Below are positions 39,085-46,940 of a stretch of 64,000 bases of DNA, piece by piece. The position numbers and the translations under genes are program-made. Source of the DNA: Acinetobacter baylyi DSM 14961 = CIP 107474 (GTDB lineage: Bacteria > Pseudomonadota > Gammaproteobacteria > Pseudomonadales > Moraxellaceae); NCBI RefSeq assembly GCF_000368685.1, contig NZ_KB849628.1, positions 1,043,907 to 1,107,906 on the forward strand. Reading direction: 5' to 3'. The notes beneath the pieces are model-generated. The model did no database searches. It was given only the letters and a program-made list of their open reading frames with translations, and was not told the origin of the DNA. Positions within the stretch are counted from its first letter, which is position 1; the number at the start of each line of letters is the position of its first letter.

Positions 39085-40431
39085 CTAGAATCGATATCCA
39101 AATTTCAAAACATAAGCAAGTGCATGATTATTTCTGAATTCGGCTTGTTCCGCGACTGTCTTTATCCCTTCGATTGGCAAATAATAAGTACCATCTTCAG
39201 AAGTAACATCACCCAACCAAAAATATTTAACACCACCCGCAATAAAATAGTTTGGTGCAGGATTGAACTGAGCCCCTAGCCCAAGTGACCATGACCCTTT
39301 CATTGGTCCTAGAGTGGATGCAGGATGACCTGTTCCTGAGTCCCAGCTAATGTCCGTTGAAGCACTCCATTTATCAGTGAATTGTTGTCCCAATCCAATA
39401 GTCGCACTGTATTGATCCTTCTGATAAGTATCTAATTTAAAGCCTTTAGTATATTCGCCACCAGTCGCTTCTGATGTCAAGATTTCAGAAATAGCACCAA
39501 ATTGATTTGGTCGTGTTTCAAATTTTTTCCAGTTCACCCATCTTAGGCTTGTATAAACAAGTGTTTTTTCAGCAATCCCCGTCTGGAAATCAATATTAAT
39601 TGATTGCGGTGTTTCTAATCTTGTTTTTGCAGGTGCGACTAGTTCTATCGGCTGACCAAAAATATCCTCATCCACTTGAAAATCATATTTAATTTTTGAA
39701 CGGTACGTGATCGCTGCTTTTAAAGCCATATCAGGAATTTGATAGCTAGCCCCTGCAAGCCAACCTAATTCTGCATCTTTTTTAAAGTTAGCATTATAAC
39801 CATTATAAGCTTCTGTATATGCTGCACCTCTAAATGAGACTTTGCCTTTAACTTCTTGATAAACAGGCCCACCATAGATTTGAAAATTTTTAAAAGGTGC
39901 ATATCCCAACAGCATACTTATATTTTGGGTTTCAACCTTGACTGAAGTACCTTCCTTACTCGTATCATTATCCGAATAGGTATTATTTGGACGAAGTGGA
40001 TAAGCTATTTCTGCACCAAATGGCTGATCAAATAGTACACCAAAATTCAGTTGATCTGTCAGTTGTAACTTCAATGCTGCCGTATAGAATTGGGTATTTT
40101 TTCCAATATCTCCTGTATCACGATTTTGGTTTTCACGCACGATGTCTGGCCGATCTCTAATAACACCTGAAACAGATGAGTCAACTGCAAATAAATTCAT
40201 TTCCGCATAATTTCCATTTTCTAAAAATGGAAGTATCGATTGCCCTGACTGTTCTAATGCCGAAGCATGACTACCATTACACACAAACAAGCCAAGCAAG
40301 CTGAGCGCAATCGGATTTAATTTTATTGAATGATTAGCAAAAAGCATCAATTTGAATCTTTGAGTTGATATAGCATCACTAGACAAGATTGATTGTGATG
40401 ATGCTATATCCCTGCATAAAACTTTATCCAT
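39085..40431 (-). CDS. FadL/OmpP1/TodX-family outer-membrane transporter
   Basis: A 448-residue barrel protein. After a signal segment (about 42-57, LALSLLGLF-like) the mature part begins SALEQSGQSILPFLENGN, the FadL-type N-terminal hatch. It ends in the aromatic terminus LAYVLKFGYRF. The family moves hydrophobic compounds (fatty acids, aromatics, terpenoids) across the outer membrane. The first ATG has a strong AGGGG site, although the signal peptide only begins about 30 residues later; the ATG at residue 29 lacks one. It is last of three leftward genes behind the TetR operator at 42.7 kb and probably imports the substrate of the monooxygenase cluster. Confidence 0.82.
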   Translation of the reverse strand: MDKVLCRDIASSQSILSSDAISTQRFKLMLFANHSIKLNPIALSLLGLFVCNGSHASALEQSGQSILPFLENGNYAEMNLFAVDSSVSGVIRDRPDIVRENQNRDTGDIGKNTQFYTAALKLQLTDQLNFGVLFDQPFGAEIAYPLRPNNTYSDNDTSKEGTSVKVETQNISMLLGYAPFKNFQIYGGPVYQEVKGKVSFRGAAYTEAYNGYNANFKKDAELGWLAGASYQIPDMALKAAITYRSKIKYDFQVDEDIFGQPIELVAPAKTRLETPQSINIDFQTGIAEKTLVYTSLRWVNWKKFETRPNQFGAISEILTSEATGGEYTKGFKLDTYQKDQYSATIGLGQQFTDKWSASTDISWDSGTGHPASTLGPMKGSWSLGLGAQFNPAPNYFIAGGVKYFWLGDVTSEDGTYYLPIEGIKTVAEQAEFRNNHALAYVLKFGYRF

Positions 40432-40514
40432 TATTATCCCCTGTTTTAGTAAAATTGATATTTTTATTTTTAAAGCCCTATTCTTTGATAAGACTTTAAT
40501 TGGCTAATCTTTTG

Positions 40515-41240
40515 TTACTTTCTTAGCAAACTAATTCCATACAGTCCTAACCAAATGACTTGGACTGGTAATAAAATGAGTTCAAGTAATAAAGCCACTT
40601 GTGGAAATCCACCGAAAAGGAGTGCAGCAAAGGCAACATACCCGAATCCAACAACACTCAGAGGTAATCCCAACGAAGATCGGTTTTTTCTCAGAAGTAG
40701 TCCATTGACTATTGCCCACAAACCTATTGTTGGACCTTCCATAGGCCATAATCCATTCTGAGATCCTTGTGAAATCGTAGCCCAAACGACTCCCGCAGCC
40801 TGTTGAGCAGCGTGATCTCCTGACATATATGTTTCAGCGAGTGGTCCTAAAACAGAAGCCTGTAGAACAGCACCTGTTATCCCCAACATGGTAGAAATGA
40901 CAATAAATACCAAGGCAATATCGGATAATAACCCTCCTGATGGACGTAACTTTCGCCATAGATATACACCTACCACCAGAAAAGGTAGATAAAAACCAAA
41001 GCAATCTGAAATCATGGAAGTTCTGAAAAGCACTTGGTCTTTTACGGACAAAGTTAATGCAAATTCAGGTTTAAATATTTGATGCAAATCAAAACCTGTA
41101 ACTGCAAGAAAACAAAGTAAACAGGTGGCCGCCATTACTGTACCGATTAATGCAATCCACGCTGTAAATACATGCCCATCGTCATATTGTTTAATCGAGT
41201 CCAAGACGTCTTCTCCTAGAAAGAGCAGCAACTCGCTCAT
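40515..41240 (-). CDS. Integral membrane protein of unknown function (DUF4386-like)
   Basis: About 241 residues with 6-7 hydrophobic segments (first FTAWIALIGTVMAATCLLCF) and little soluble sequence. The pattern resembles the poorly characterised DUF4386 family. It overlaps the end of the upstream oxidoreductase gene. The start is ambiguous. The ATG at 41240 has a weak site; a TTG at 41204 in the same frame has AGGAG 8 nt upstream and would shrink the overlap to 14 bp, a typical coupling. Co-transcription with the oxidoreductase and FadL genes suggests a transport or sensing role, but no function can be assigned. Confidence 0.65.
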   Translation of the reverse strand: MSELLLFLGEDVLDSIKQYDDGHVFTAWIALIGTVMAATCLLCFLAVTGFDLHQIFKPEFALTLSVKDQVLFRTSMISDCFGFYLPFLVVGVYLWRKLRPSGGLLSDIALVFIVISTMLGITGAVLQASVLGPLAETYMSGDHAAQQAAGVVWATISQGSQNGLWPMEGPTIGLWAIVNGLLLRKNRSSLGLPLSVVGFGYVAFAALLFGGFPQVALLLELILLPVQVIWLGLYGISLLRK

Positions 41241-42564
41241 ATTCAAAATAAGTTCTTAAAGCCGCAATAAGACCAGGTATTAATGGAAAACGTTTAAATT
41301 TGGCATGTCCCTTTTCTTCATTGGCCACAAACCAATGTTCTGTCAACTCAGTTTTACGTTGCAAAGCAAGGTCAGCAAGAATTCGTCCAAAATTCTGTGA
41401 CATCATGACCCCTGCACCACTATATCCATATCCATATGAAATTCGGCCATCATGCAATGTTCCGACTTGAGGCCTTACATCAAATGAAATTGAGCAAGCA
41501 CCACTCCAACGTTGAGCGACTCGGAGATTTTTGAAAGCCGGGAACATCTTTTTGTACATACGTTCTGCGGCATCATAGAACTGCATTCTCTGCGCTTCAT
41601 CCATTGAACGTCCTGTACCTAAATAAACATCACATAGGTTGAATTGCAAACGTCCATCGACTGTGGTTCGGCAAGTTGGAGGGCAATAGGTCGTTTTGTC
41701 ATAAAACTGAGCACGATGTTTCCAACCTAAAGCTTTCCAATCTGCTTCAGATAACGGTTCTGTCATTAACTGATAGACGAACATCGGTAACTGAGCACGG
41801 CGAAGTCCTAAAGTCGCTGGCAACAAATGAGTAAAACCATTTGTCCCTAAAACAATATGCTTGGTTCTTACCTGTCCTTCAGGCGTTTTAAGAATAAAAT
41901 ACGTGCCGTGATCTTCAATATCTAATACGGGCGTTTGTTCAAATATCTGAGCACCCGCTTCTTGGGCGATACGCTTTAATTCCCTCGAATGCTTAACAGG
42001 ATTCACTTGCCCAGAATGTAACATTCTACAACCACCCGAAAATGCATCACTATTAAGTGCATTACTCACAGTCGCTTTGTCCATAATAATGCTATCGCTA
42101 GAGCGTGGTTGGTCTTTCCAATATTTAATGAATGTTTCTAACCTTTTCTCATGTCCTTTTAGTGTCGTAAAAGTTACACCTGGCACTTCAAAGTCACTAT
42201 CCATGTTTTCTCTGCTAATTAAATCACGGACATAATCCAGTCCATCCCAAGCAAAGTTTTGTAGTTCAGTTAGACGCTCTTTTCCATAAAGTGTGCGTGC
42301 TGTAGCAGGATCAAGTACGGGAATTGGTACTACCCAACCAGAAGTTCGTCCTGATGCACCAAAAGCAACACATTCACCTTCCAATACAACAACAGATGCC
42401 GAAGAATCGGTTTTGCGTATATGGTATGCAGTTGAAAGGCCTGTGAATCCTGCACCGATTACGACAATATCGACATCAATGCTTTCCTTTAATGGTGGTG
42501 AAGATTCGTATTCACCAGAATGAGCCAGCCAGAATGACTTATTTGCATATGGAATATTACTCAT
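41191..42564 (-). CDS. FAD-dependent amine/amino-acid oxidoreductase (DAO family, PuuB/OrdL-like)
   Basis: The 457-residue protein has an N-terminal FAD motif (IVVIGAGFTGLSTAYHI), the GRTSGW loop and a C-terminal YGYSGAGVMMSQNFGR flavin closure. This is the layout of gamma-glutamylputrescine oxidase and related D-amino-acid-oxidase-fold enzymes, which oxidise C-N bonds. The AAGGAA ribosome site supports the ATG at 42564. It is first in the leftward three-gene group whose promoter region carries the 43-bp palindrome at 42740-42782, shared in form with the promoter region of the divergent monooxygenase gene. The substrate is unknown. Confidence 0.78.
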   Translation of the reverse strand: MSNIPYANKSFWLAHSGEYESSPPLKESIDVDIVVIGAGFTGLSTAYHIRKTDSSASVVVLEGECVAFGASGRTSGWVVPIPVLDPATARTLYGKERLTELQNFAWDGLDYVRDLISRENMDSDFEVPGVTFTTLKGHEKRLETFIKYWKDQPRSSDSIIMDKATVSNALNSDAFSGGCRMLHSGQVNPVKHSRELKRIAQEAGAQIFEQTPVLDIEDHGTYFILKTPEGQVRTKHIVLGTNGFTHLLPATLGLRRAQLPMFVYQLMTEPLSEADWKALGWKHRAQFYDKTTYCPPTCRTTVDGRLQFNLCDVYLGTGRSMDEAQRMQFYDAAERMYKKMFPAFKNLRVAQRWSGACSISFDVRPQVGTLHDGRISYGYGYSGAGVMMSQNFGRILADLALQRKTELTEHWFVANEEKGHAKFKRFPLIPGLIAALRTYFEYERVAALSRRRRLGLD

Positions 42565-42739
42565 CGGATTTCACTTCCTTTGCTATTTAAATTAACTGTT
42601 CCGTTATCTCTTTCTAAACTTATTAAATACCTAGAAAACCAAGATTTAATTAGAGAATCTCATTACCATTTCTTCCATGAAAAAGTGAGCATCAATTCAC
42701 TAAGTTGAATGCTAGATAACCAGAATAGGTACATATTGT

Positions 42740-42782
42740 AATAATAATTACACAGTGTCAATGACGCTGTGTAATTATTATT
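42740..42782. promoter_or_regulatory. 43-bp near-perfect inverted repeat, probable TetR-family operator
   Basis: The dyad is centred on 42761. Each arm of 21 bases (TAATAATTACACAG near the outside, GTCA near the centre) pairs with one mismatch (42756/42766). The distance from the oxidoreductase ATG is about 176 bp. A related site lies upstream of the monooxygenase gene (43774-43810) and the core recurs before the regulator gene (43551-43573). Confidence 0.75.
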
Positions 42783-42932
42783 CAAAATAAATTATTCCTT
42801 TCTTATAGATATCAAGATAGATTCTTTAAACAGAGATAAATCGATAAAAAATATTATTTTTATATATTAGTAAAAACTGATTTCTAGATAGTAAGGGAGT
42901 GTTCATGACTCCCTTACATGAATTTTTATAGT

Positions 42933-43538
42933 TCAATTTGATCCATAAAGTGTAGATATCCAAATGTTTTGAAGCACACGAATCACAACTTCTGGATCGG
43001 CTGGGGGCATTCTTCCAAAGACATCTGAAAGATATCTTTCTTCAAGCCAGATGAGAGCCCGAGCAGTCTCATCAATATCAATATCTTTTTGGATTTGACC
43101 TGTCGCTTGCTCTTCTCGAATATGTTGAGCAGCGGCAGAAATAAATTCCTGTACAAAAGCTCGATATATACTATTAACACGCTCATCTCCACTAGCAGCT
43201 TCTGCAAAAGCACGTAATACATGGCTATGTTTCATATAAACTTCAACTAAACCAACCAATGCTCTGCGTAAATCTTCTTGAGGATTATCTCCCTCAAGCC
43301 ATCGATCAGCGATACCAAATAATTCTTGACCAATAGCCTGTACAAGTCTCAAAGCAAGATCATGCTTATCACGAAAATGTACATAAAAAGCAGGTCTTTT
43401 TAATCCAGTTCGACGCATAACCTCATCTACAGTAAGTTCTCGAAAAGGTCGCTCATTAAGAAACTGCTTTGCTGCATTTAAAATTTCTTGCTCAGATTCT
43501 TTGGGATCATGTTTTGGTCTACGACGGTGAGTTGTCAT
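42933..43538 (-). CDS. TetR-family repressor resembling EthR
   Basis: A 201-residue regulator. Its N-terminal HTH covers about 33-62 (LTVDEVMRRTGLKRPAFYVHF). The C-terminal part ends VLQNIWISTLYGSN, strikingly like the VLDTLVHIWVTSIYG end of mycobacterial EthR as I remember it, and LIWLEERYLSDVFG recalls LNLMNERTLFASFAG. EthR represses the Baeyer-Villiger monooxygenase gene ethA, and here an EthA-like gene lies divergently next door, so the pairing is conserved. Palindromes in three nearby promoter regions are the likely targets. A hydrophobic ligand is expected. Confidence 0.85.
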   Translation of the reverse strand: MTTHRRRPKHDPKESEQEILNAAKQFLNERPFRELTVDEVMRRTGLKRPAFYVHFRDKHDLALRLVQAIGQELFGIADRWLEGDNPQEDLRRALVGLVEVYMKHSHVLRAFAEAASGDERVNSIYRAFVQEFISAAAQHIREEQATGQIQKDIDIDETARALIWLEERYLSDVFGRMPPADPEVVIRVLQNIWISTLYGSN

Positions 43539-43550
43539 GGCTTCCTATAT

Positions 43551-43573
43551 TCTCATTGACACAATGTCATTGT
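43551..43573. promoter_or_regulatory. TetR-type operator core before the regulator gene
   Basis: TGACA-n3-TGTCA lies at 43557-43569, within TCATTGACACAATGT. That sequence shares TCATTGACACA-TGT with the operator at 43774-43810. It begins 13 bp upstream of the tetR ATG, implying autorepression. Confidence 0.55.
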
Positions 43574-43773
43574 AGGCACTAAAAAGTACTTAGACAAGCA
43601 TAAATGCACCAATTCAGTACAGGCTCTATCTCTAAAAAATGAAAAAAGTAACCAAATTTAAGTAAATCGAACTATTAAATAAAAAATAAATTCCAATTGA
43701 AATATTTTCAATATATTTAGAATAAAAACAAAAATTTAATTTGAAAATTTAAAAATAATAGCTGTATTTTAGT

Positions 43774-43810
43774 AATAATTACACAGCGTCATTGACACAT
43801 TGTAATTATT
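43774..43810. promoter_or_regulatory. TetR-type operator upstream of the monooxygenase gene
   Basis: An inverted repeat centred on 43792 with outer arms AATAATTACA/TGTAATTATT and core GTCATTGAC, related base for base to the 43-bp site at 42740-42782 but with three mismatched pairs. It lies about 190 bp upstream of the BVMO start. Confidence 0.65.
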
Positions 43811-43919
43811 GAATTAATAATATTGATGTGCCAAAGGCTCATTGAGAACCTAAAAAAACTTAAGAGAAAGTACTTTTAAGTAAGTTCAGATCTTCATCAG
43901 TTCCATGGATTACGGAATT

Positions 43920-44000
43920 ATGAATAACAAAAGAATCATCATTGTCTTAGCAAATCCGGCTGTTGCTCAATTTACTAAGATTTCAAAGAGAGGAGAATGA
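43920..44000 (+). CDS. Short ORF (26 aa) ending 1 nt before the BVMO gene
   Basis: ATG at 43920 encodes MNNKRIIIVLANPAVAQ and nine more residues, stopping at TGA 43998-44000, one base before the BVMO ATG. Only a weak GGA lies upstream. The stop/start arrangement could couple translation. The BVMO ribosome site (AGGAG) lies inside its last codons. It may be a leader peptide or chance. Confidence 0.3.
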   Translation: MNNKRIIIVLANPAVAQFTKISKRGE

Positions 44001-44001
44001 T

Positions 44002-45534
44002 ATGAGTACATCAGATCAAATTGCTAGCTTCGATGTGCTAATCATTGGTGCAGGGATTTCAGGCATCAGCGCAGCTTATCACCTAAAGAAAAACCGTCCG
44101 AATGATACTTTTGCTATCCTAGAAGGACGAAATGCAATTGGTGGGACATGGAGCCAATTCAAATATCCAGGTATTCGATCAGATTCAGATATGCCCTCTT
44201 TTGGTTTTGGTTTTAAGCCTTGGACGCATAAAAAAGCGATTGCTCAAGCGAGTGTCATTTGTGACTATTTGCAAGAAACAATCCAAGAAAATGATATCTC
44301 TAAGCATATCTGCTTTGGATATCATGTAAATCAAGCTGAGTTTTCATCAGAAGAACAACTTTGGACCATTACGGCAGTAAAGCTTGAGGACAAATCGATT
44401 GTTTCCTTTAAAGCTCGTTTTTTACTTTTAAATACTGGCTATTACGACTATCAAGAAGGTTTTTCACCTAAATTCGAAGGTACTGAAAAATTCAAGGGTC
44501 AAATCATTCACCCTCAGCACTGGCCTGAAAATTTAGATTATAGCAATAAAAAAGTCGTTGTCATTGGAAGTGGGGCAACTGCTGTAACACTGTTGCCTTC
44601 AATGGCTGGAAAAGCGCAGCACGTTACAATGCTTCAACGTTCTCCTACATATATGGTGTCATTTCCAGCTGTAGACCCGATTGCATGTATGTTGAATAAA
44701 CTTTTGGGTTATGAAAAAGCTTATCCAATTATCCGCAAAAAGAATATTGCCCTTAATCGCGCACTATATAAAGCTTGTCGTAACTATCCTCAAGTTATGA
44801 AAAAGCTATTACTTGCAGATGTCCGTCGTCGACTACCTAAAGGCTATGATGTCGATACTCATTTCACTCCAAGATATAACCCTTGGGACGAGCGTTTATG
44901 TTTAGTGCCTGATGGGGATTTATTCAAATCTATTTCAGAAGGAAAAGCATCTGTTGTGACGGACCGTATCAAGCAATTCACCCAAGACGGTATTTTGCTT
45001 GAATCTGGTAAAAACCTTGATGCAGACATTATCGTGACTGCAACTGGACTTAACATGCTGGCTTTTAGTCGAATTCAATTATCTGTTGACGGAAAAGAAG
45101 TCCAATATCCAGATACAACAATTTTCAAATCAATGATGCTGTCTGATGTACCAAACTTAGCATTTGCATTTGGCTATACCAATATTGCATGGACATTAAA
45201 AGTTGATTTAGCCTGGGAACACTTCTGCCGACTATTAGACTATATGGATGCAAATGGATACAGCATATTTAAACCTGTAGTGCATAATCCAGCAATGAAG
45301 CGAGTGCCATTTATTGATTTAAGTCCAGGTTATGTGCAAAGAGGTTTAGCACAATTTCCAATGGCTGGAACAGAAGGCCCCTGGACACTACAGCATGCTT
45401 ATGAACATGATTTTGAAAGACTTCGTAATGGTCCTGTGTTTGATAAAGAGCTGCAATTTACGAATATTGCTCAGAAAAATAAGTTAACTGTAGTCAAAGG
45501 CACTTGTGCCAAACCGTTGAAAGCCCAAGCCTAA
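44002..45534 (+). CDS. Baeyer-Villiger flavin monooxygenase (EthA-like)
   Basis: A 510-residue class B monooxygenase: FAD motif GAGISG (about 17-22), GGTWSQFKYPGIRSDSDM, the BVMO fingerprint F-x-G-x3-H-x3-W-P at 164-175 (FKGQIIHPQHWP), and the NADPH motif GSGATA (189-194). The family inserts oxygen beside ketone carbonyls to give esters, or oxidises sulphur in some EthA relatives. The ATG at 44002 has AGGAG 7 nt upstream; an upstream frame extension of 13 codons does not. The following hydrolase could cleave the ester product, giving a ketone-breakdown pair, with the divergent EthR-like repressor controlling it. Confidence 0.9.
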   Translation: MSTSDQIASFDVLIIGAGISGISAAYHLKKNRPNDTFAILEGRNAIGGTWSQFKYPGIRSDSDMPSFGFGFKPWTHKKAIAQASVICDYLQETIQENDISKHICFGYHVNQAEFSSEEQLWTITAVKLEDKSIVSFKARFLLLNTGYYDYQEGFSPKFEGTEKFKGQIIHPQHWPENLDYSNKKVVVIGSGATAVTLLPSMAGKAQHVTMLQRSPTYMVSFPAVDPIACMLNKLLGYEKAYPIIRKKNIALNRALYKACRNYPQVMKKLLLADVRRRLPKGYDVDTHFTPRYNPWDERLCLVPDGDLFKSISEGKASVVTDRIKQFTQDGILLESGKNLDADIIVTATGLNMLAFSRIQLSVDGKEVQYPDTTIFKSMMLSDVPNLAFAFGYTNIAWTLKVDLAWEHFCRLLDYMDANGYSIFKPVVHNPAMKRVPFIDLSPGYVQRGLAQFPMAGTEGPWTLQHAYEHDFERLRNGPVFDKELQFTNIAQKNKLTVVKGTCAKPLKAQA

Positions 45535-45550
45535 TATAAGTCAAAAATTT

Positions 45551-45592
45551 AGTCTTCTATTATAATTTCTTTATCTAATTATAGAGGAGACT
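45551..45592 (+). promoter_or_regulatory. RNA hairpin covering a ribosome-binding site between the BVMO and hydrolase genes
   Basis: AGTCTTCTATTATAATT (45551-45567) pairs with AATTATAGAGGAGACT (45577-45592), with one bulge, one mismatch and one G-U pair. The right arm contains GAGGAG, the strongest ribosome site before the next starts. No T run follows, so it is not a simple terminator. It could gate translation or protect the 3' end of the BVMO message. Confidence 0.45.
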
Positions 45593-45596
45593 AAAG

Positions 45597-45692
45597 ATGA
45601 ATCGAGTAAGAACGTTATGGAAAACATTAAATTTATCAGCCAAGGTATTACCTGTGCTGCTTGGCATATTCCTGCAACTTCCAACAAATTAG
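45597..45692 (+). CDS. Short ORF (31 aa) overlapping the start of the hydrolase gene
   Basis: The ATG at 45597 sits 8 nt after GAGGAG, a better ribosome site than the hydrolase ATG at 45617 has. The frame (MNRVRTLWKTLNLSAK...) runs out of frame over the first 25 codons of the hydrolase and ends at TAG 45690-45692. Either a leader for coupling or fortuitous. No homology recognised. Confidence 0.3.
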   Translation: MNRVRTLWKTLNLSAKVLPVLLGIFLQLPTN

Positions 45693-46531
45693 CTAATTCA
45701 AGTGGCAGACCATGCATTGTTATGGCCCATGGTTTTGGGGGCACACGAGACACAGGTTTAATAGAATTCGCAAAACCATTCAGTGAAGCAGGTATTGATA
45801 CTTTTGTTTTTGATTATCGAGGATTTGGAGATTCAGGCGGTTTTCCCAGACAAGATGTTTCTTATCTTCGTCAAAGAGAAGATTACCATGCTGCTATCTC
45901 TGCTGCACGCTCCTTGCCTGATGTTGATGAAACTCGTGTTGCGATTTGGGGTACATCATACTCTGGTGGGCATGTCGTTGTTGTTGCAGCTCAAGACAAA
46001 AAAATTGCTGCTGTCATTTCCATGACACCAGCAACAGATGGTCTTGCTGCGCTCTCACAAATTCGCCGTTATGCAGGTATCGGACAGTTAGTGGCAGCTG
46101 TTGGACATGGATTAAGAGATTTAGGCAGAGTAATTACACGACGCGAACCCTACCTAATACCTATCGTGGGTCAACCAGGCTCGACAGCCATAATCAGTAC
46201 GCCTGGTGCAGAAGCAGGGTATAAAGCTATGGCGGGACCTACATGGCGCAATGAAGTATGTGCAAGAACATCTTTAGAAATTGCTCGGAATCGCCCTATT
46301 ACTTTTGCTAGCAAAATAACTTGTCCCCTACTCGTACAAGTAGGTTCGAAAGATCAGGTTGCTCCACCAGATGCGGCACGTAAAACTGCAAGTTTAGCGA
46401 ATGGACAAACTGAGCTACTTGAATATCCAATTGACCACTTTGATGTATATGGTGGTTCTTGGCAAGAGAAGCTATTAAATGACCAATTAGTTTTTTTGAA
46501 AAAAGTTCTCTCACCAAATAAGAAAAAATAA
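45617..46531 (+). CDS. Alpha/beta hydrolase, S15/BAAT-like esterase
   Basis: A 304-residue hydrolase: oxyanion-hole segment MAHGFGGTRD (36-45), FDYRGFGDSGG, the nucleophile elbow WGTSYSGG (Ser114, the S15/CocE-like pattern rather than strict GxSxG), an Asp in VGSKDQVAPPDAA and a His in YPIDHFDVYGG near the C-terminus. It follows the BVMO gene by 82 bp in the same direction and probably hydrolyses the ester made by that enzyme. Its own ribosome site is weak; a hairpin and a short overlapping ORF precede it, which suggests translational control. Confidence 0.82.
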   Translation: MENIKFISQGITCAAWHIPATSNKLANSSGRPCIVMAHGFGGTRDTGLIEFAKPFSEAGIDTFVFDYRGFGDSGGFPRQDVSYLRQREDYHAAISAARSLPDVDETRVAIWGTSYSGGHVVVVAAQDKKIAAVISMTPATDGLAALSQIRRYAGIGQLVAAVGHGLRDLGRVITRREPYLIPIVGQPGSTAIISTPGAEAGYKAMAGPTWRNEVCARTSLEIARNRPITFASKITCPLLVQVGSKDQVAPPDAARKTASLANGQTELLEYPIDHFDVYGGSWQEKLLNDQLVFLKKVLSPNKKK

Positions 46532-46813
46532 GTGTTGGATAATATTAAAACTCCTTTTTTGAGTGTACCAAGTTTGCTTTCAGCTCAATGTGTGTCGACA
46601 GGAAAATTTAAATATTTAGCTATACATGTAAATAATACTCCTAATAGTCGACGTGCAAACGACTTACTGATTGGTGATATTATCAAAGATAGTAAAGTTT
46701 TGAATGATTGAGGATTACATATGGTCGATATTGATGTGGCCTTAGGTAATCTAATCAATATTGTGTCTCAACAATCTGAAAAATGGCAGAGAACCAATCA
46801 AGCTTCCAAATAA
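46532..46813 (+). pseudogene. Degenerate C-terminal fragment of an unidentified gene, interrupted by TGA
   Basis: Immediately after the hydrolase stop a frame reads LDNIKTPFLSVPSLLSAQCV..., 59 codons, then TGA (46709-46711), then GLHMVDIDVALGNLINIVSQ to TAA at 46811. The continuous sense across the stop suggests a Trp codon mutated to TGA in a once longer protein. I cannot name the family. Confidence 0.45.
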
Positions 46814-46840
46814 GTCATTAGGAATTTAATAATATACAAG

Positions 46841-46870
46841 ATAAAGGGAACTAATAAATTCCCTTTATTA
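46841..46870. terminator. Terminator hairpin at the right end of the monooxygenase group
   Basis: AAAGGGAA pairs with TTCCCTTT across an 8-base AT loop, flanked by AT-rich sequence on both sides. Placed between convergent rightward and leftward relics. Confidence 0.5.
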
Positions 46871-46940
46871 TTCAATTCAAAGCCTGCACCAACTGCTGCA
46901 ATCCTTTCTGAATATCCTGAACATGAGTGAAATCATGGGT

